Source of the DNA: an uncultured Rhodobacter sp.
GTDB taxonomy: Bacteria; Pseudomonadota; Alphaproteobacteria; Rhodobacterales; Rhodobacteraceae
DNA: 17,007 bases
Direction: 5' to 3'
Assembly: GCA_937901435.1 (NCBI GenBank)
Contig: CALGTJ010000250.1
Coordinates: 1 to 17,007, forward strand
In this document: in pieces, positions 14,631 through 17,007 of the stretch
Layout: the number at the start of each line of letters is the position of its first letter
Numbering within the stretch: the stretch's first letter is position 1
Notes under the pieces: model-generated
Databases searched by the model: none
The model's input: the letters and a program-made list of their open reading frames with translations, nothing else
What the model was told of the DNA's origin: nothing
Position numbers and translations under genes: made by a program

Positions 14631-16877
14631 ATGACCGCAGACACCAGGCCCCTTCTAACATCGACCCATTGGGGGACGTACCGCGTGGACGTCGAAGACG
14701 GGCGCGTCACTGCTCTGCGCGCTTTTGAGCACGATCCAGACCCCTCAGCCATCGGTCATGGCATTATCGATGTGCTTGATGGCCCCACCCGCATCCACGC
14801 GCCGATGATCCGTAATAGCTGGCTGGAAGGTGGTCCCGGAACGAAAGGTGCGCTTCGCGGTCAGGATAAATTTGTGCAAGTCAGCTGGGAGGAGGCCAAC
14901 CAACTGGTCGCCACTGAGCTGAACCGGGTCCGGGACACCTACGGCAACAGCGCGATTTTCGCCGGTTCCTACGGATGGGCCAGTGCTGGGCGGTTCCACC
15001 ATGCGCAAAGCCAGCTAAAACGCTTCCTAAATCTGATCGGCGGGTTTACCAGTTCGCGCAACACTTATTCCTTCGCCGCGGCCGAAGTGGTGGTGCCGCA
15101 TGTGCTTGGGTCGTTTCGCGAACCCCTGGACACGATGACGAGCTGGGACAGCATCGCGTCGGATTGCGAAACCTTCGTGGCTTTTGGTGGCGTGCCGCTG
15201 AAAAACGGGCAGATCAGCCAGGGCGGCACAGGAGCACATGTGCAGAAACAAGGGCTTCTCGATGCCCATGCGGCCGGGGTCGGCTTTGTCAACATCTCGC
15301 CGCTGCAATCCGATCTGCTGCAAGATATCGAGGCGGAATGGCTGCCGATCCGGCCCAATACCGATGTTGCCCTGATGCTGGCGCTGGCCTTTGTGCTGCT
15401 GGACGAGGGGCTGCACGATCAGGAGTTCCTCGAGACCTACACCGAAGGTTTCGGCCCGTTCGCTACTTATCTACGCGGAGAGACCGACGGTATCCCGAAA
15501 ACGCCGAAATGGGCCGCTGAGATCACTGAAATCCCCGCCGGCCAGATCACCGCTCTGGCCCAACGCATGGCCGCAACGCGCACGATGATTTCCGTCTCGT
15601 GGTCGCTCACGCGTCAGGATCATGGCGAGCAGCCGTTCTGGGCGGCAATTGCGCTGGCGGCGATGCTGGGTCAGATCGGCCTGCCGGGGACTGGCATCGG
15701 CTTTGGCTATTCGGCCATGAACAACAGCGGCCTCAACCGGCAACAGATCAACTACGCGTCTCTGCCGCAGGGTCAGAATCCGGTTTCCGATTTCATACCG
15801 GTGGCGCGCATCACTGAGATGCTGGAAAATCCGGGTGGTGTGTTTGACTACGACGGTGGCTCCTATGATTGTCCCGATATTCATCTGGTCTGGTGGGCAG
15901 GTGGGAACCCGTTCCATCACCATTAGGATCTGAACCGCCTACGCCGGGCCTGGGCAAAGCCCGATACGATCATCGCCAATGAATGGTGCTGGAATGCACT
16001 GGCGCAGCACGCGGATATCGTTTTACCCTGTACCACTCCGCTGGAGCGGATGGACATCGCACTCACACCAAAAGACCCGTTTCAGGTTGTCATGGATCAG
16101 GCTATTCCGCCTATAAGTCAGGCGCGCGACGATCATGAAATCCTGCGCGGAATCGCGGCGGAAATGGGTGTTGAAGAGGCATTTACCGAAGGCAGGAGCC
16201 AGGCCGAATGGGTTCAAAAGTTATGGGACCGCTCCCGTGCCAACGCAGCGCAACTGGGTATCCACCTGCCCGATTGGACAACCCTCCAAAACGAGGGGTG
16301 GGTTCAGGTGCCTGTTCCAGACGCACCGACCATCATGCTGGAGGCGTTTCGCCGCGACCCTGTCGGATGCCCACTTGCGACCCCTTCAGGCAAGATCGAG
16401 CTCTTCTCGGAAACCATCGCCAGCTTTAGCTACGATGACTGCCCGGGCCACCCCACTTGGATGGAACCGGTTGAGTGGTTGGGATGCGCAGAGCCGGGGC
16501 AGGTACACCTGATCTCAAACCAACCCCGTAACAAGCTCCACAGCCAACTCGACCATGGCGCGATCAGCAGATCGGATCGGCCGAAAGGTGCCGAACAGGT
16601 AACCTTGAACCCTCGCGACGCTGAGGAACGCGGTTTCATGGACGGACAAATTCTGCGCTTGCATAACGTACGCGGTGGCTGTCTTGCGGAACTCAGGGTT
16701 GATGAGCGTATACGCCCGGGTGTAGCCCAAATCGCGACGGGTGCTTGGCTGGAACTGAAGGGTGACACCTGCCAGCAAGGCAATCCCAACACGCTCACCC
16801 GAGATCAAGGAACGTCCAGATTGGCCCAGGGTCCCGTCGCCCACTCATGTTTGATATGGCTGGAGAGGTGGCACTAG
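14631..16877 (+). pseudogene. BisC/DMSO-reductase-family molybdoenzyme interrupted by one in-frame TAG
   Basis: Reads as one 748-codon gene for a Mo-bisMGD oxidoreductase of the biotin/methionine sulfoxide, DMSO and TMAO reductase group. Ser147 in N-T-Y-S-F-A-A-A fits the molybdenum-ligand serine of this group. S-Y-G-W-A-S-A-G-R (113-121), W-W-A-G-G-N-P-F-H-H-H and, near the C-terminus, S-R-L-A-Q-G-P are further signatures. There is no Tat signal and no N-terminal Fe-S motif, so a cytoplasmic BisC-like enzyme is likely. Codon 432 (15924-15926) is TAG where the family has Gln (H-H-Q-D-x-N-R); the frame then continues intact through D-L-N-R-L to the stop at 16875. A single C-to-T change explains it: a recent nonsense mutation, a sequencing error or readthrough. 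I chose the ATG at 14631 for the strong GGGGGAG before it; the ATG at 14595 overlaps the preceding stop and is an alternative. Confidence 0.82.
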
Positions 16878-16955
16878 AGCGATGTCGCTTCATTTGGGCT
16901 GTCGGCTGATGCGGCAAAGCAGCTATTCGCCGCGCTGCAAAAAACTGGTGGCTCT

Positions 16956-16970
16956 GGGCTCAAAAAGCCC
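16956..16970 (+). terminator. Small hairpin after the molybdoenzyme gene, possible weak terminator
   Basis: GGGCT, loop CAAAA, AGCCC: a five-base-pair stem about 80 bases after the last stop codon. No T-run follows directly (TTCGCC, with TTTT ten bases further), so it is a marginal candidate. The remaining bases from 16878 to the end contain no gene that I can see. Confidence 0.25.
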
Positions 16971-17007
16971 TTCGCCGCAATTTTAATGAATGACTGCTTT
17001 AGCCCAA

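Noticed and set aside
15924..15926. TAG as a pyrrolysine codon
   Set aside because: The family has glutamine here, the protein is not a methylamine methyltransferase, and no pyl genes are in the window.

Overview
The window looks like chromosomal DNA of a GC-rich alphaproteobacterium, most probably a marine Rhodobacteraceae (Roseobacter-type) species. This rests on the TRAP transporter, a DmdA-like folate methyltransferase close to roseobacterial DMSP demethylases, a fused indolepyruvate-type ferredoxin oxidoreductase, and the codon use. No RNA gene, insertion sequence or CRISPR array was seen.

Layout: about 1 kb without a recognisable gene (1-1000). Next come a plus-strand TRAP transporter operon dctP-dctQ-dctM (1107-4089) and, convergent with it, a minus-strand operon for a three-component membrane hydroxylase resembling MocD/MocE/MocF: di-iron desaturase-type hydroxylase, Rieske ferredoxin and FAD ferredoxin reductase (6746 down to 4135). 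Three single minus-strand genes follow: an FAD-linked 2-hydroxyacid dehydrogenase (8219-6849), a GntR/FCD regulator (9007-8330) and a divergent PanB homologue (9936-9076). Divergent from the PanB gene is a plus-strand operon: DmdA-like methyltransferase (10023-11147), fused 2-oxoacid:ferredoxin oxidoreductase (11173-14598) and a BisC-like molybdoenzyme (14631-16877). The last is interrupted by one in-frame TAG. The final 130 bases hold no gene.

Every transcription unit is preceded by an AT-rich palindromic site containing the same 9-mer, ATATAATAT (near 1007, 6783, 8261, 9029 and 9969). One of these lies directly in front of the GntR gene. The simplest reading is a single regulon under the local GntR/FCD repressor, so the genes would form one catabolic pathway.

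Pathway proposal (inference): the TRAP system imports a small organic acid. The MocDEF-like system hydroxylates or oxidatively demethylates it, the DmdA-like enzyme moves a methyl group to tetrahydrofolate, and the flavoprotein oxidises a 2-hydroxyacid to a 2-oxoacid. The PanB-like enzyme would add or remove a C1 unit or cleave a C-C bond, and the ferredoxin oxidoreductase would turn a 2-oxoacid into an acyl-CoA. The BisC-like protein would reduce an S- or N-oxide if functional. I do not recognise this combination as a described pathway, and the substrate cannot be read from the sequence.
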